Positions 8,401 to 15,539 are shown, counted from the stretch's first letter. The stretch: DNA of 64,000 nt from Bacillota bacterium (GCA_023386315.1 JAEWJZ010000018.1:62001-126000), one strand, 5' to 3'. Notes: a model not told the origin generated them from the sequence alone. Numbers and translations are program-made.

Positions 8401-10752
8401 ATCCCAGCCTGTAAAAGTATATCCGGTCCGGGCTGGATCTGTAGGTGGTGTAGCAGCCTCTCCAATAGCTGCCTCCTGGGTTTTTAAAATATCCCCATTC
8501 CAATCTTTGTAAACAATATGCTTATGCGTCTTAAGCCAGTGTGCGTAATATATTACATCATAATCAGGCATGAATTTTTCCGTTTCGTCATCCAAACCAC
8601 CTGCAACATCCTGGCCCTCTGTCTGCTCGTACCATCCGTCAAATGCATAATCCTGCATGGAAGGTATGTTTTCACTTTGTCCGTATATTATGGAATTTAT
8701 GCCGCTTCCTACCTCCACCTGAAACGATATGCTGTCTGATCCGCCATGGTTTGCAAATGATCCCCCGTTGGTATCCAGCGTTAATATGCGTTCCTCCTTT
8801 TCCTTATGATAACTTGGTTTAAATACGGTATCCCTTAATACTTGTGTTAAAGTGGAATTACCGCCACTTGCATCCACCCAACCAATAAATGCGTACCCTG
8901 ATTTATCAGGTGCTGCTGGCGGGTTGCTTATTGCACGACCCGGAACCACCTGATCCTTTCTGATGGTATTGCCTGATTCATCCTGGAATTCCACCTGAAA
9001 GTTTTGCGTTTTTGGTACGAAATATGCGTAATATTTATCGCCCACCTTGTTAAATTCGTAATTGGCGTCCAATTTCTGCCCCATGCCGTTTGGTTTGGAA
9101 AAATACCCCACCAGCCTTCGTGAATCATAGTATCTTGTGTTTGAATTTAAAACACCATATCCTTCATAATTATATGTTAGTGCATTGGGTAAGCCTAAAT
9201 CACTTGTTCCTGATTTTCTAAACTTCAGGTTTTTAAATTTATCGCCAAAATTCTGAGCTACAGATATACTTTCCACCATTTCTACATTTTCTGCTATTGT
9301 GGTGGAATATTGAAAAAATTCTTTTTCATACCGTCTAAATCCAAATCCGCCATAATAATCCTTAAGTCCATTTATCAATATTAATGATGGCTTGTCGCCG
9401 GGAATCCATACACCTTTATAAACCCTATCAGTACTTGAATTTGAATTTGGACCCATAAACGATCTTGCTTCCACCTCGGTGCCACCAGGTATTAAGGGAA
9501 ATCCTGGAGTGGTGTTATACTGTGAAATGGGGGAACTGGCACTTCCATTACCAAAATACTGAGTGATTGGATACGGACTTCTGAATATCTGTGGTACTTG
9601 CCCTAAATATTCCTTGTCAGAATTGATAGTTAAATGAGATGGCTGTGATTGTTCACTATCCCTTGTCCATCCTAAAAATATGTCTCCATCATTCTCAAGA
9701 ACTGGAAACAGAACCTTTTCTAAATTGGCATCTGAATTCCATAGCTTCATGGCGTCTGAGTCATTATTGTTTGATGGCCATTTGCAAGCATAAATCACCT
9801 TTTCGTCATAAAATTCTTCCAATGAATTTGCCTGATTTAGGTTATAATTTCTGAACCTTATAGGAATCAATGATTCAGCTTCCACATTCAACACCATTTT
9901 TGCCATTATATTTTGGTATGAAGAACACCATCTCATCATCACTTGTCCGTTACTGTCAGACTCTAACCATTTAGGATCGTCCTGTGTACGAACATTTTGT
10001 GCAAACCCATAAAGAAAATACAGGTCATAGCTTTTTTGCTGATATGATTCCTTTTCCGATAATTCATATGACTCTTTGTCATTATTTTCAGAATCGTCAA
10101 ACTCAACATCGTCACCCATATGTTCAATTTGCTTTTCTGTTACTATTACATGCCATATGCCATACTTTGTTTCGTCCCAATTTTCGAATTGTAATAAATC
10201 CTTGCTCTGTATGTCGCAATATTGCTGTTCGGAAAGTTCATTCCACTTTTCTTCACCGGGCTCCACACTAGTCCATATGTAAGGGGCTAGATCATAAAAT
10301 TCCTCATCCTGATTAATGATTGATTTCACTTCAACGGTTCCTGTCTGATCCGCTTCATACCATGAAGGAAATTCCGCTTCCCCTTGAATGTAACCATAAT
10401 CGCGATACTGCACCTTACTGTAACGATCCTCAAATTTCCAGAACTTTTTTCCAGAAGTTTTGACTTGTGTATAATGCTCCGGCACCTTCTCTGGCTCCAC
10501 CTGGACAAATTTCTTCACGGCCTCCGAAGGAGTTGCCTTATCCCCTGGGTTTTCAGCCTCTGACGGGGTAGCCACCTCTGCCACATTTTTTTCTGCTTTA
10601 GATGGAGAAGCAAGCGCTCTCATTGCTTCTTCCATGCTTGATTTTGTTGTCATTTCATTGAGCGCAAAAGATGGTGGCGCATACCCTACCGTGGATATTG
10701 CAATAACAGCAGCAAGGCAAAAGCTTAAAATTCTCTTTACATTTCTTCTCAT
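5401..10752 (-). CDS. Giant InlB-type repeat surface protein with wall-binding repeats
   Basis: A 1783-aa exported protein. Residues 1-31 are a signal peptide (KRILSFCLAAVIAIS ... SFA); ASPSKA and two ATPSEA linkers follow by residue 80. About 550 residues resembling no family I can name precede a long array of Listeria-Bacteroides (Flg_new/InlB B) repeats from about 620 to 1450, each ending in a GWY/GWD motif and an AxW or TAQY strand. Between about 720 and 1140 two repeat types alternate: YKDWNG...FTGWD and LDGNGG...FDGWY. Residues 1460-1560 hold Asp-rich GPDGxxGxxDD motifs that could bind calcium, then a Pro-rich spacer. The last 160 residues are wall-binding repeats with a TPDGYRVDENGVW cap. 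The start lies 13 bases after the first operon gene. An adhesin role is inferred. Confidence 0.87.
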   Translation of the reverse strand: MRRNVKRILSFCLAAVIAISTVGYAPPSFALNEMTTKSSMEEAMRALASPSKAEKNVAEVATPSEAENPGDKATPSEAVKKFVQVEPEKVPEHYTQVKTSGKKFWKFEDRYSKVQYRDYGYIQGEAEFPSWYEADQTGTVEVKSIINQDEEFYDLAPYIWTSVEPGEEKWNELSEQQYCDIQSKDLLQFENWDETKYGIWHVIVTEKQIEHMGDDVEFDDSENNDKESYELSEKESYQQKSYDLYFLYGFAQNVRTQDDPKWLESDSNGQVMMRWCSSYQNIMAKMVLNVEAESLIPIRFRNYNLNQANSLEEFYDEKVIYACKWPSNNNDSDAMKLWNSDANLEKVLFPVLENDGDIFLGWTRDSEQSQPSHLTINSDKEYLGQVPQIFRSPYPITQYFGNGSASSPISQYNTTPGFPLIPGGTEVEARSFMGPNSNSSTDRVYKGVWIPGDKPSLILINGLKDYYGGFGFRRYEKEFFQYSTTIAENVEMVESISVAQNFGDKFKNLKFRKSGTSDLGLPNALTYNYEGYGVLNSNTRYYDSRRLVGYFSKPNGMGQKLDANYEFNKVGDKYYAYFVPKTQNFQVEFQDESGNTIRKDQVVPGRAISNPPAAPDKSGYAFIGWVDASGGNSTLTQVLRDTVFKPSYHKEKEERILTLDTNGGSFANHGGSDSISFQVEVGSGINSIIYGQSENIPSMQDYAFDGWYEQTEGQDVAGGLDDETEKFMPDYDVIYYAHWLKTHKHIVYKDWNGDILKTQEAAIGEAATPPTDPARTGYTFTGWDKSSLDIQKDTVITAQYTINSHRLVLDGNGGKIDGNLSADQILTYGQSFDQVLTDGAAEANRKYCSFDGWYTTPSGGSKYLESGNKMPDTDLTIYAQWIKSSSEVIFKDWDGKILDTQEVTIGADALPPTPPERDIYEFTGWDYPTTNVVHDLTITAQYKIKTYTVPVDADGGSVAGIENFVFKGPYSITPSEIDTLMRQFLVDNATKAGFKMVGFEYSDSTTGGVRKAGFPTKIPLTNDLKIYLIWAKESFKVTYKDWNGTTIDNQEVIIGEDALPPKAPDRPGYTFTGWDKSSINIQANTIITAKYYINGYLLTLDGNGGTMTGYEKKEVVISFNQSFDQALKDGRDTIARPGYHFDGWYTSEAGGNIYSYNGNQMPAAKVTVFAHWTPNIYNVTFDPDHERWSGGVTKKEFTFDTELGSLPAPEIYGWSFLGWWTGKNGTGTKITERSSVEPEDAVYYGNWKTVTYEVRFTSKVEQPDGESVQSFTVNQLYDQEFGSLPLPEEKGYTFNGWYDADNNKINTQSIFRPDSGAEGYAYHAEWKANPYKIRFVYTDADGKQKIVEIDRNYFMQLGTLPAPEKPGYTFVGWFNETGEKITSESWVEAGNVEYKAKWIANQYTIHFDRNLTESGIIENPEDKTVTYGFPIGELPILQETGYLFLGWYTEPSGGKLIKETTFAALGDQTYYAHWVTGWIDNGNGTYSKPGNDGEWNTEDDEIWWKGPDGIAGNDDDKLIHTLPGGVFYVDNGDGTYIKPGPDGSLINGPEHWSSGPDGEIGTSDDKKIDSENVDPEPTNPEPNPEPINPGPTKPESELRGEEEIINAPVNPVIDSTVKPEVPDTGGIFTVNPNNPLEVTYTKPDGTAAKNEWVGDGKDWYHVDETGNLNYDWYLEGDKTWYKLNKEPGDRFGAALIGWNYEPMDDKRYFFDPSTTKMLTGWQFIDSKWYYFTKQNESQTYYGSNPDGWKYDPLKPGKPYGSMYQDEFTPDGYRVDENGVWKKK

Positions 10753-10765
10753 GTTACTTTCTCCC

Positions 10766-12832
10766 TTATCCCTGTGGAATCGTTATGGCCGGTCTGAACC
10801 CTATGCTTGTCTCTGATACATTAACTGGCTGTATATTCCCGTCTGTCAAACTGACTGCGTAGATTCCTTCACCAGACCAGGAATCTGCCAGACCTCCATT
10901 TTGAGGAGTCCGCAGATAATAGCCTTTTGAATAAGCAGAGATCTGGGAATCCGGATTATTTGTTTCACTGCCACTGAATTTCCATAGATAATCCCTATAT
11001 TTTAACGCTTCTTCCACGGACAGAATAAAGATCTTATCCTCCATAGACTGATACAACCGTTCAAATCCCATTAAGCTGCTTTCATTCAGCTGCTCATACG
11101 CTGCTTTCCCGGTGGAACCTATGTATGATCTGGTAATCCCGATATAAGTATTATGAATAAACAGCGAATCGAAAACATTATTCAGCAGCCACTCACGGAT
11201 CTTTGAGTACTTATAGTTATTGTTATCTCCAAAATTAAACTTTTCGGATACTCCCATGATGTCAGACCGGATCACACTATCACAAAGAAACAATGCAGCT
11301 TTTTGACTGTTACCCATTGCATCCTCGTAATCCTCATCAATGCAGCGGAATAAATAGATCCGGTTTCCAACGATCCTGGCCTGGATATCCCCCAGGCTGT
11401 AATGAACCACTTCTGGCGCCTCATCTGTCGGCTGGTAACAGATATCACAGATGCCATCATGATCTGTATCTGTATGTCCTGTTGCAGGTAATATCACTGT
11501 TTCTTCCTTTCCGCACTTTGCGCATCTCATGGTCTCATAACCGTTATTCATACAGGTAGGTTCCACTCGTTCAATCACTTCATAGCTGTGACTGCAATTA
11601 CCTTCTTCATAGGTTTTCTCGAAACCCACTCTCATAACCGTGTAAGTATCGCCATCTATGACAAACTCTGCCCGAATGTGCTGGGATACGTTCTTAATAT
11701 TTAAAATTCTCTGGCTGAGAATCACGGTTGCAGGAGTATGATTCATTGCAATTAAGTACACGTCCTTGCGGTCTGATCCGTCTGCCATAGAAGCAAGGTT
11801 TAAAAGCCGTTCATTGCTTTCTTCCAGACTTTTTGTAATAAGCTGCTGATTTAATGGCTCTTCCCCAGTAATAGCAAGATCTGCTTTTCTCGCTGTATCC
11901 AGCCATTGACTCAGTTTGTTTCTTGCCTCCTGATCCGGATCATCTTCCTCTGGCAGCTTCTCGCCTTTTTCAAACTCCACATAATATTTCTGTGTCCCGG
12001 TTCCGCTCACAACCGTACTCCAGGGACTGGATACCAGAGAATGATAATAATACCGGTCCTTTCCAATAACTGTTTCCGGAAAGTCAGTCGTAAGTTCCGT
12101 ATATTCCTCACTCTGCCCTCTCTGGGATTTAAAAATTTCATTGCTGTGATTATTCTCTTCCACAAAGTATAGCTTCCATGAAACCTTTTTTGCTTCAGAA
12201 GGAGAAGCCGGCTTTGACTGCTCTGCATTAGAAGGGGTGGCCGGTTCCTTTTGTTGTTCCTCTGGTTTTCCATTCTGGGGTTTAGCGTTATTTTTTGAAC
12301 CTGACCTGCTATGTCCAGATCCACCACCACCGGAACCTCCTCCTGAAAAATTTCCCGTAGATACTGTCTTTTTTGTTACTGCTGTCTGTATTCCTTTTCC
12401 AGCTTGATACTGCGCGATTCCATCTCCATTAATCCAGGCCCCGGAGCTGTTAACCCGAAACCCATCCGGGGTCCGCGTATTTTCATACATTGCCCCTTGC
12501 GGGTAATAAGAATCAGGATTTCCCGCAAGGTAATAGCAGTACCCGTCTACCCAGTGCCATCCAGTCAGCATTGTTCCTTTTGATCCATCCGATACCGGAT
12601 TAAAGAAATACCATCTCCCGCCAATTTGCTGCCAGCCGGTTACCATGTACCCAAAATCATCGAAGTAGAACCAAGCGTTATCGATCAGCTTCCAAGTACT
12701 TTTTTCATAAGTCTGATCTTTTTCATAGCGCCAGTGGCCATTATTTTGAATCCATGCTCCATAGCTTGGAACCGGAACACTTCTTATCATTAAGAGAACA
12801 GTTAATAAAACAATTTTTTTCTTATTATTCAT
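10766..12832 (-). CDS. Exported wall-binding protein with DUF6273-like C-terminal domain
   Basis: First gene of the surface operon, 688 aa. Residues 1-25 form a signal peptide ending PSYG. Unlike the other two proteins, the wall-binding repeats are N-terminal (26-150: GHWRYE, GRWYFF, GYCYYL, TPDGFRVNSSGAW). A Gly/Ser linker and ATPSNA/ASPSEA linkers reach residue 215, followed by a small beta domain, a helical stretch, and a cysteine-pair segment (TCMNNGYETMRCAKCGKE ... CDICYQ) of the kind repeated in Lachnospiraceae surface proteins. The C-terminus from about 480 (REWLLN, YYLRTP, IGFRPAITI) matches the DUF6273 pattern, a formylglycine-enzyme-like fold. The AAGGAG box sits 15 bases before the ATG, further than usual; no nearer in-frame start exists. 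Function unknown; presumably cell-surface. Confidence 0.83.
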   Translation of the reverse strand: MNNKKKIVLLTVLLMIRSVPVPSYGAWIQNNGHWRYEKDQTYEKSTWKLIDNAWFYFDDFGYMVTGWQQIGGRWYFFNPVSDGSKGTMLTGWHWVDGYCYYLAGNPDSYYPQGAMYENTRTPDGFRVNSSGAWINGDGIAQYQAGKGIQTAVTKKTVSTGNFSGGGSGGGGSGHSRSGSKNNAKPQNGKPEEQQKEPATPSNAEQSKPASPSEAKKVSWKLYFVEENNHSNEIFKSQRGQSEEYTELTTDFPETVIGKDRYYYHSLVSSPWSTVVSGTGTQKYYVEFEKGEKLPEEDDPDQEARNKLSQWLDTARKADLAITGEEPLNQQLITKSLEESNERLLNLASMADGSDRKDVYLIAMNHTPATVILSQRILNIKNVSQHIRAEFVIDGDTYTVMRVGFEKTYEEGNCSHSYEVIERVEPTCMNNGYETMRCAKCGKEETVILPATGHTDTDHDGICDICYQPTDEAPEVVHYSLGDIQARIVGNRIYLFRCIDEDYEDAMGNSQKAALFLCDSVIRSDIMGVSEKFNFGDNNNYKYSKIREWLLNNVFDSLFIHNTYIGITRSYIGSTGKAAYEQLNESSLMGFERLYQSMEDKIFILSVEEALKYRDYLWKFSGSETNNPDSQISAYSKGYYLRTPQNGGLADSWSGEGIYAVSLTDGNIQPVNVSETSIGFRPAITIPQG

Positions 12833-12914
12833 TGTAAATATCCATCACTCCTTCTTATTTGTCTCTTATTCTGCCAAACCAGCCCTTTTTCGTTGTGGCA
12901 GCACTCAGATTAAC

Positions 12915-12989
12915 CTAATAACTGTTTAACAGCAGTTCTTCATAGTCAGGCAAACTCACCTGTAAAAACATCTTTTTCTGATCATTCAC
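12915..12989 (-). CDS. Possible 24-codon peptide upstream of surface operon
   Basis: A GTG-initiated frame of 24 codons (starts VNDQKKMFLQ, ends LLLNSY) with AGGA about 6 bases before the GTG. It ends 82 bases before the first surface-protein gene and is on the same strand. It could be a leader peptide, or the truncated start of a lost element gene. The codons look protein-like but the length gives little statistical support. Confidence 0.22.
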   Translation of the reverse strand: MNDQKKMFLQVSLPDYEELLLNSY

Positions 12990-13020
12990 CTCCCATCCTA
13001 AAAGAAAATTCAAATTTCTC

Positions 13021-13278
13021 TGTGTCTTCACGAAACCCAATGTCTAAAACAGATTTTCAAACTTTGCAGAAGAAAGACAAAAAAATACATTAATACCGTC
13101 ATTAACCCCATCTGCTGCCCTCCCTGGATTAAGTAATCATCTCCGCCATACACGGACTATGGAACTAATTTGGTATAACGATGTAAATCTCACAGATGTA
13201 CAATTGTGGTTGGGACACCGCAACATTCAGAACACAATGATAAATTATGGAAGTAGGGGAATTATATGGCTGACTTAG
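13021..13278 (+). pseudogene. Tyrosine integrase/recombinase, C-terminal remnant
   Basis: One frame gives LSNHLRHTRTMELIWYN and then DVQLWLGHRNIQNTMINYG before a TAG at 13276. This is the C-terminal catalytic half of phage/ICE-type tyrosine recombinases: HLRHT (the HxxR box), LGH (second His) and the nucleophilic Tyr in INY. The N-terminal arm-binding and core-binding domains and the first catalytic Arg are absent, and an in-frame TAA lies upstream at about 13045, so this copy cannot recombine DNA. Its strand is opposite to the surface operon. It marks the edge of a former mobile element. Confidence 0.78.
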
Positions 13279-13435
13279 AAAAATTAAATATGAGTTGGAA
13301 ATTACAGAAGAATACACAGTAGCTTAAACAGACTGTGATGGTTTAAGCCAAGAAGTTAGATGTGTGGATTTAAATGGCACAGGAAAAATCAAGAAAGTAT
13401 AAGAATATATGGGAATAAAAGTGCAATGAGACCCC
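13266..13435 (+). pseudogene. Decayed short frame of the same element
   Basis: Starting at ATG 13266 (MADLEKLN), then after a one-base shift near 13289, the DNA reads YELEITEEYTVA, stop, TDCDGLSQEVRCVDLNG, TGKIKKV, stop, EYMGIKVQ, stop. The peptide is well formed between the stops, which suggests a once-real protein of about 60 residues; I cannot name its family. It overlaps the end of the integrase remnant and runs in the same frame into the zincin fragment that follows. Confidence 0.45.
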
Positions 13436-13438
13436 ATT

Positions 13439-13735
13439 GTGGCACATTCAACTGATCATACAGATCGCTTAAACCGTCCTATGATGAACATGTTCGGCAC
13501 TCCGGATTATGCAAGAGAAGAACTTAACGCTGAAATCGGAACAATATTTACTAAATGTGATTTGGGAATTGAGTTTGATGAAACGGGATACATAGAAGAA
13601 CAGCATACGGCAGAACTAATTAAGAATACATCCTTTCCTGACTCAATGAATGACAGAACTCAGGAAAAGACTTACCTCAGTAAATCATATTATACCAGAA
13701 CTTTCATAATTATTAAATACCAGGAGAAAAATTAA
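13439..13735 (+). pseudogene. ArdC-type zincin metallopeptidase fragment
   Basis: The 98-residue frame opens with VAHSTDHTDRLNRP, then FGTPDYAREELNAEIGTIF and KCDLGIEFDETGYIEEQHTAELI. This matches the zincin half of ArdC-like antirestriction proteins (HExxHSTGHxxRLNR, then YAREELVAEIG). The first half of the zinc motif (HE) and the whole N-terminal single-strand-binding domain are missing. The GTG at 13439 is internal to the motif rather than a true start, and the end runs into unrelated low-GC sequence. ArdC proteins travel on plasmids and conjugative elements and protect incoming DNA. This is a non-functional scrap supporting the mobile origin of the region. Confidence 0.72.
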
Positions 13736-13829
13736 TGAAAAATTAACAACTCAGAAAAAACAGCTGAAAGTCCAAGAATCAATATTACCTTTGTAACTGG
13801 TTAAATTGCAGTACTTTAATAACTTAATA

Positions 13830-13858
13830 TTGATAGTCAGAAGAGTTTGTTATATTAT
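13830..13858 (+). promoter_or_regulatory. Candidate sigma-A promoter for acetyltransferase
   Basis: TTGATA and TATTAT are separated by 17 bases, 35 bases upstream of the start codon of the next gene. The -35 box matches the consensus at five of six positions, in AT-rich surroundings where chance matches are common. Confidence 0.45.
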
Positions 13859-13892
13859 TATATGAAAATTGAATTTATAGAGGAGTGGCAAA

Positions 13893-14405
13893 ATGAGACT
13901 TCGTTTAGTGAAATTAGATAATAAATATAAAACACATCTGAATGATATGATGGAAGAATGGTATGCATCAGGTGAAAAAATCGTTCCTTATGCAATCGTA
14001 AAATATGACTATCGTGATTTTGAAAATTATATTAATTGTTTAGATAGCAACGTTGAAAAAGAAGGATATGTACCATATTCCACGTTATTTTGCCTGGATG
14101 AAGAAAGAAATTTATTTGTTGGTGCCGTTAACATCAGACATTATCTAAATGAATCTCTATTATTAAATGGTGGACATATCGGAGATGGTGTACGGCCTTC
14201 GGAAAGAAGAAAAGGAGTTGTATCCAAGATGATTGGACTTGCCCTGGAGGAGTGCAAAAAGATTGGATTAGATAAAGTTTTAATGGTATGTGATAAAAAG
14301 AACGTAGGTTCCGCAAAAAGTATAGTGAATAATGGCGGTGTCCTGGAGAATGAAATTTTGGTCGAGAGTATTGTGGAACAAAGATATTGGATCAGTATTA
14401 ACTAA
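13893..14405 (+). CDS. GNAT-family N-acetyltransferase
   Basis: A 170-aa soluble protein. The central segment HIGDGVRPSERRKGVVSKMI is the acetyl-CoA pyrophosphate loop of GNAT enzymes (the R/Q-x-x-G-x-G/A motif, here RRKGVV), preceded by the beta strands LFVGAVNIRHYL and followed by KVLMVCDKKNVGSAKSIVNNGG, the usual motif B with a conserved Asn. GNATs move an acetyl group from acetyl-CoA to an amine; the substrate here cannot be told, and resistance or metabolite detoxification are both possible. The start has AGGAG 7 bases upstream and its own promoter. It stands alone between the element scar and the peroxiredoxin gene. Confidence 0.8.
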   Translation: MRLRLVKLDNKYKTHLNDMMEEWYASGEKIVPYAIVKYDYRDFENYINCLDSNVEKEGYVPYSTLFCLDEERNLFVGAVNIRHYLNESLLLNGGHIGDGVRPSERRKGVVSKMIGLALEECKKIGLDKVLMVCDKKNVGSAKSIVNNGGVLENEILVESIVEQRYWISIN

Positions 14406-14518
14406 ATTATAATTAATTACGACATCATTTTATCTGTTGTCATACCCTGAATCGTATCTTTTAACATAGAAATCCAATACGGTCATATAATAATACAAAA
14501 TGCTATTAAGGAATACTT

Positions 14519-15160
14519 ATGAATGTAAGCATTGGAATGAAAGCCCCTGATTTTACCGCAATGACAACATTCGGACCTATAAAATTATCCGACTACAAAG
14601 GACACTGGGTCATACTGTTCTCCCATCCAGGAGATTTTACACCAGTATGCACTACCGAATTTATTGCTTTTGCACAGGCTAATGACCAATTTGAAGCTTT
14701 AAATGCTAAATTAATCGGTCTGAGCATTGACAGCAATCCATCTCATCTTGCATGGGTAAACCAGATCTATCTGCTGACAGGTATTCAGATTCCATTCCCA
14801 ATTATAGCAGACCGAATGGCCGATGTGGCTAATCTGTATGGAATGATTGCTCCTGATGCTGCCAAACAGGAAACAGTCCGTAACGTCTTTTTCATCGACC
14901 CCGATCAGATCATTCGTGCAATACTTATCTATCCTCTTACAAACGGAAGAAATATCTGTGAAATCATACGGCTTTTAACAGCCCTTGAAACAACAGACCG
15001 GTGCAGCATAGTAACTCCTGCAAACTGGGAACCCGGCAGTCCTGCCATGGTTCCTCCGCCTCGTACTTACGACCAGCTTCTGAATCGAATCAATGACCCT
15101 AATGCAGAAAACCTGAATTGTATGGACTGGTTCTGGTGTTATAAAGATAAGCCCTGCTGA
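14519..15160 (+). CDS. Peroxiredoxin, Prx6/archaeal-type (AhpC/TSA family)
   Basis: The 213-aa protein reduces peroxides in the cytoplasm. The peroxidatic cysteine is Cys44 in FSHPGDFTPVCTTEF, the family signature, with the conserved Arg in VRNVFFID. The length and the C-terminal extension fit the Prx6-like group rather than the shorter two-Cys AhpC. The tail carries three more cysteines (Cys201, Cys207, Cys213) in LNCMDWFWCYK...C, resembling the arrangement in archaeal Prx6-type enzymes, where tail cysteines resolve the active-site sulfenic acid. No reductase gene is adjacent. RBS AAGGA lies 6 bases before the ATG. It is monocistronic and ends at the hairpin at 15178. Confidence 0.93.
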   Translation: MNVSIGMKAPDFTAMTTFGPIKLSDYKGHWVILFSHPGDFTPVCTTEFIAFAQANDQFEALNAKLIGLSIDSNPSHLAWVNQIYLLTGIQIPFPIIADRMADVANLYGMIAPDAAKQETVRNVFFIDPDQIIRAILIYPLTNGRNICEIIRLLTALETTDRCSIVTPANWEPGSPAMVPPPRTYDQLLNRINDPNAENLNCMDWFWCYKDKPC

Positions 15161-15173
15161 TCCTTTTTCAACA

Positions 15174-15205
15174 TAAAAAACCTTCAGGTTTAATCCTGAA
15201 GGTTT
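15174..15205. terminator. Bidirectional terminator between peroxiredoxin gene and tRNAs
   Basis: An 11-bp perfect stem (AAACCTTCAGG/CCTGAAGGTTT, 15178-15205) with a 6-base loop. On the minus strand the stem is followed by a T-run, so it mainly ends the tRNA transcript; it can also stop the plus-strand peroxiredoxin transcript. Confidence 0.75.
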
Positions 15206-15211
15206 CCACTA

Positions 15212-15283
15212 TGACCTATCCGAGAATCGAACTCGGGTTTCCGCCGTGAGAGGGCGGCGTCTTGACCGCTTGACCAATAGGCC
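15212..15283 (-). tRNA. tRNA-Glu (CTC)
   Basis: The complementary strand folds as a cloverleaf: acceptor GGCCTAT/ATAGGTC, a D arm, anticodon stem CCGCC/GGCGG with loop CTCTCAC (anticodon CTC), and a T arm containing GTTCGATTC. The CCA end is not encoded. It is co-transcribed with the tRNA-Pro just upstream. Confidence 0.93.
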
Positions 15284-15307
15284 AGTACGAATATAATTCA
15301 TACAAAA

Positions 15308-15381
15308 TCGAGGCGACAAGATTCGAACTTGCGACCTCTGCGTCCCGAACGCAGCGCTCTACCAAACTGAGCCACGCCTCG
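15308..15381 (-). tRNA. tRNA-Pro (CGG)
   Basis: The complementary strand folds with acceptor CGAGGCG/CGCCTCG, anticodon stem CTGCG/CGCAG and loop TTCGGGA (anticodon CGG), and T loop TTCGAAT. CCA is not encoded. First gene of a two-tRNA transcript, 24 bases before tRNA-Glu. Confidence 0.93.
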
Positions 15382-15393
15382 ATTACGTTACGT

Positions 15394-15422
15394 AGTATAA
15401 TATAAATCTGAGACAATGTCAA
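15394..15422 (-). promoter_or_regulatory. Strong sigma-A promoter of tRNA-Pro/tRNA-Glu
   Basis: On the minus strand a perfect TTGACA box is followed after 17 bases by TATACT, 12 bases before the 5' end of tRNA-Pro. This is a textbook stable-RNA promoter. Confidence 0.8.
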
Positions 15423-15497
15423 CAGTATTTTCAAAATTTTTTATTTTTTTTTAAATTCTGGAAAAATAGCATCAAATTTAGTTACTCTTTTAATCAC

Positions 15498-15531
15498 CAG
15501 CTGCAGAACGCAATCCCCTGTTCTGCAGCTG
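15498..15531 (-). other. Strong stem-loop just after polC
   Basis: A perfect 12-bp stem (CAGCTGCAGAAC/GTTCTGCAGCTG) with a 10-base loop begins 9 bases after the polC stop codon. No T-run follows on the minus strand, so it is more likely a 3'-end-protecting structure or a factor-dependent stop than an intrinsic terminator. Confidence 0.5.
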
Positions 15532-15539
15532 AAACAGCT

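Noticed and set aside
5401..10752. Repeated sequences that might suggest a CRISPR array or tandem DNA repeats
   Set aside because: The repeats are diverged, 140-230 bases long, in frame and encode InlB-type and wall-binding protein repeats. There are no short identical repeats with spacers anywhere in the window.
15212..15381. tRNA genes as attachment site for the decayed element
   Set aside because: I found no second copy of a tRNA 3' end near the integrase remnant or ahead of position 1200, and two intact genes lie between. The true attachment site may be outside the window.
15216..15434. 72-codon open frame on the minus strand
   Set aside because: It covers the two tRNA genes and their promoter; the apparent codons are tRNA arms.
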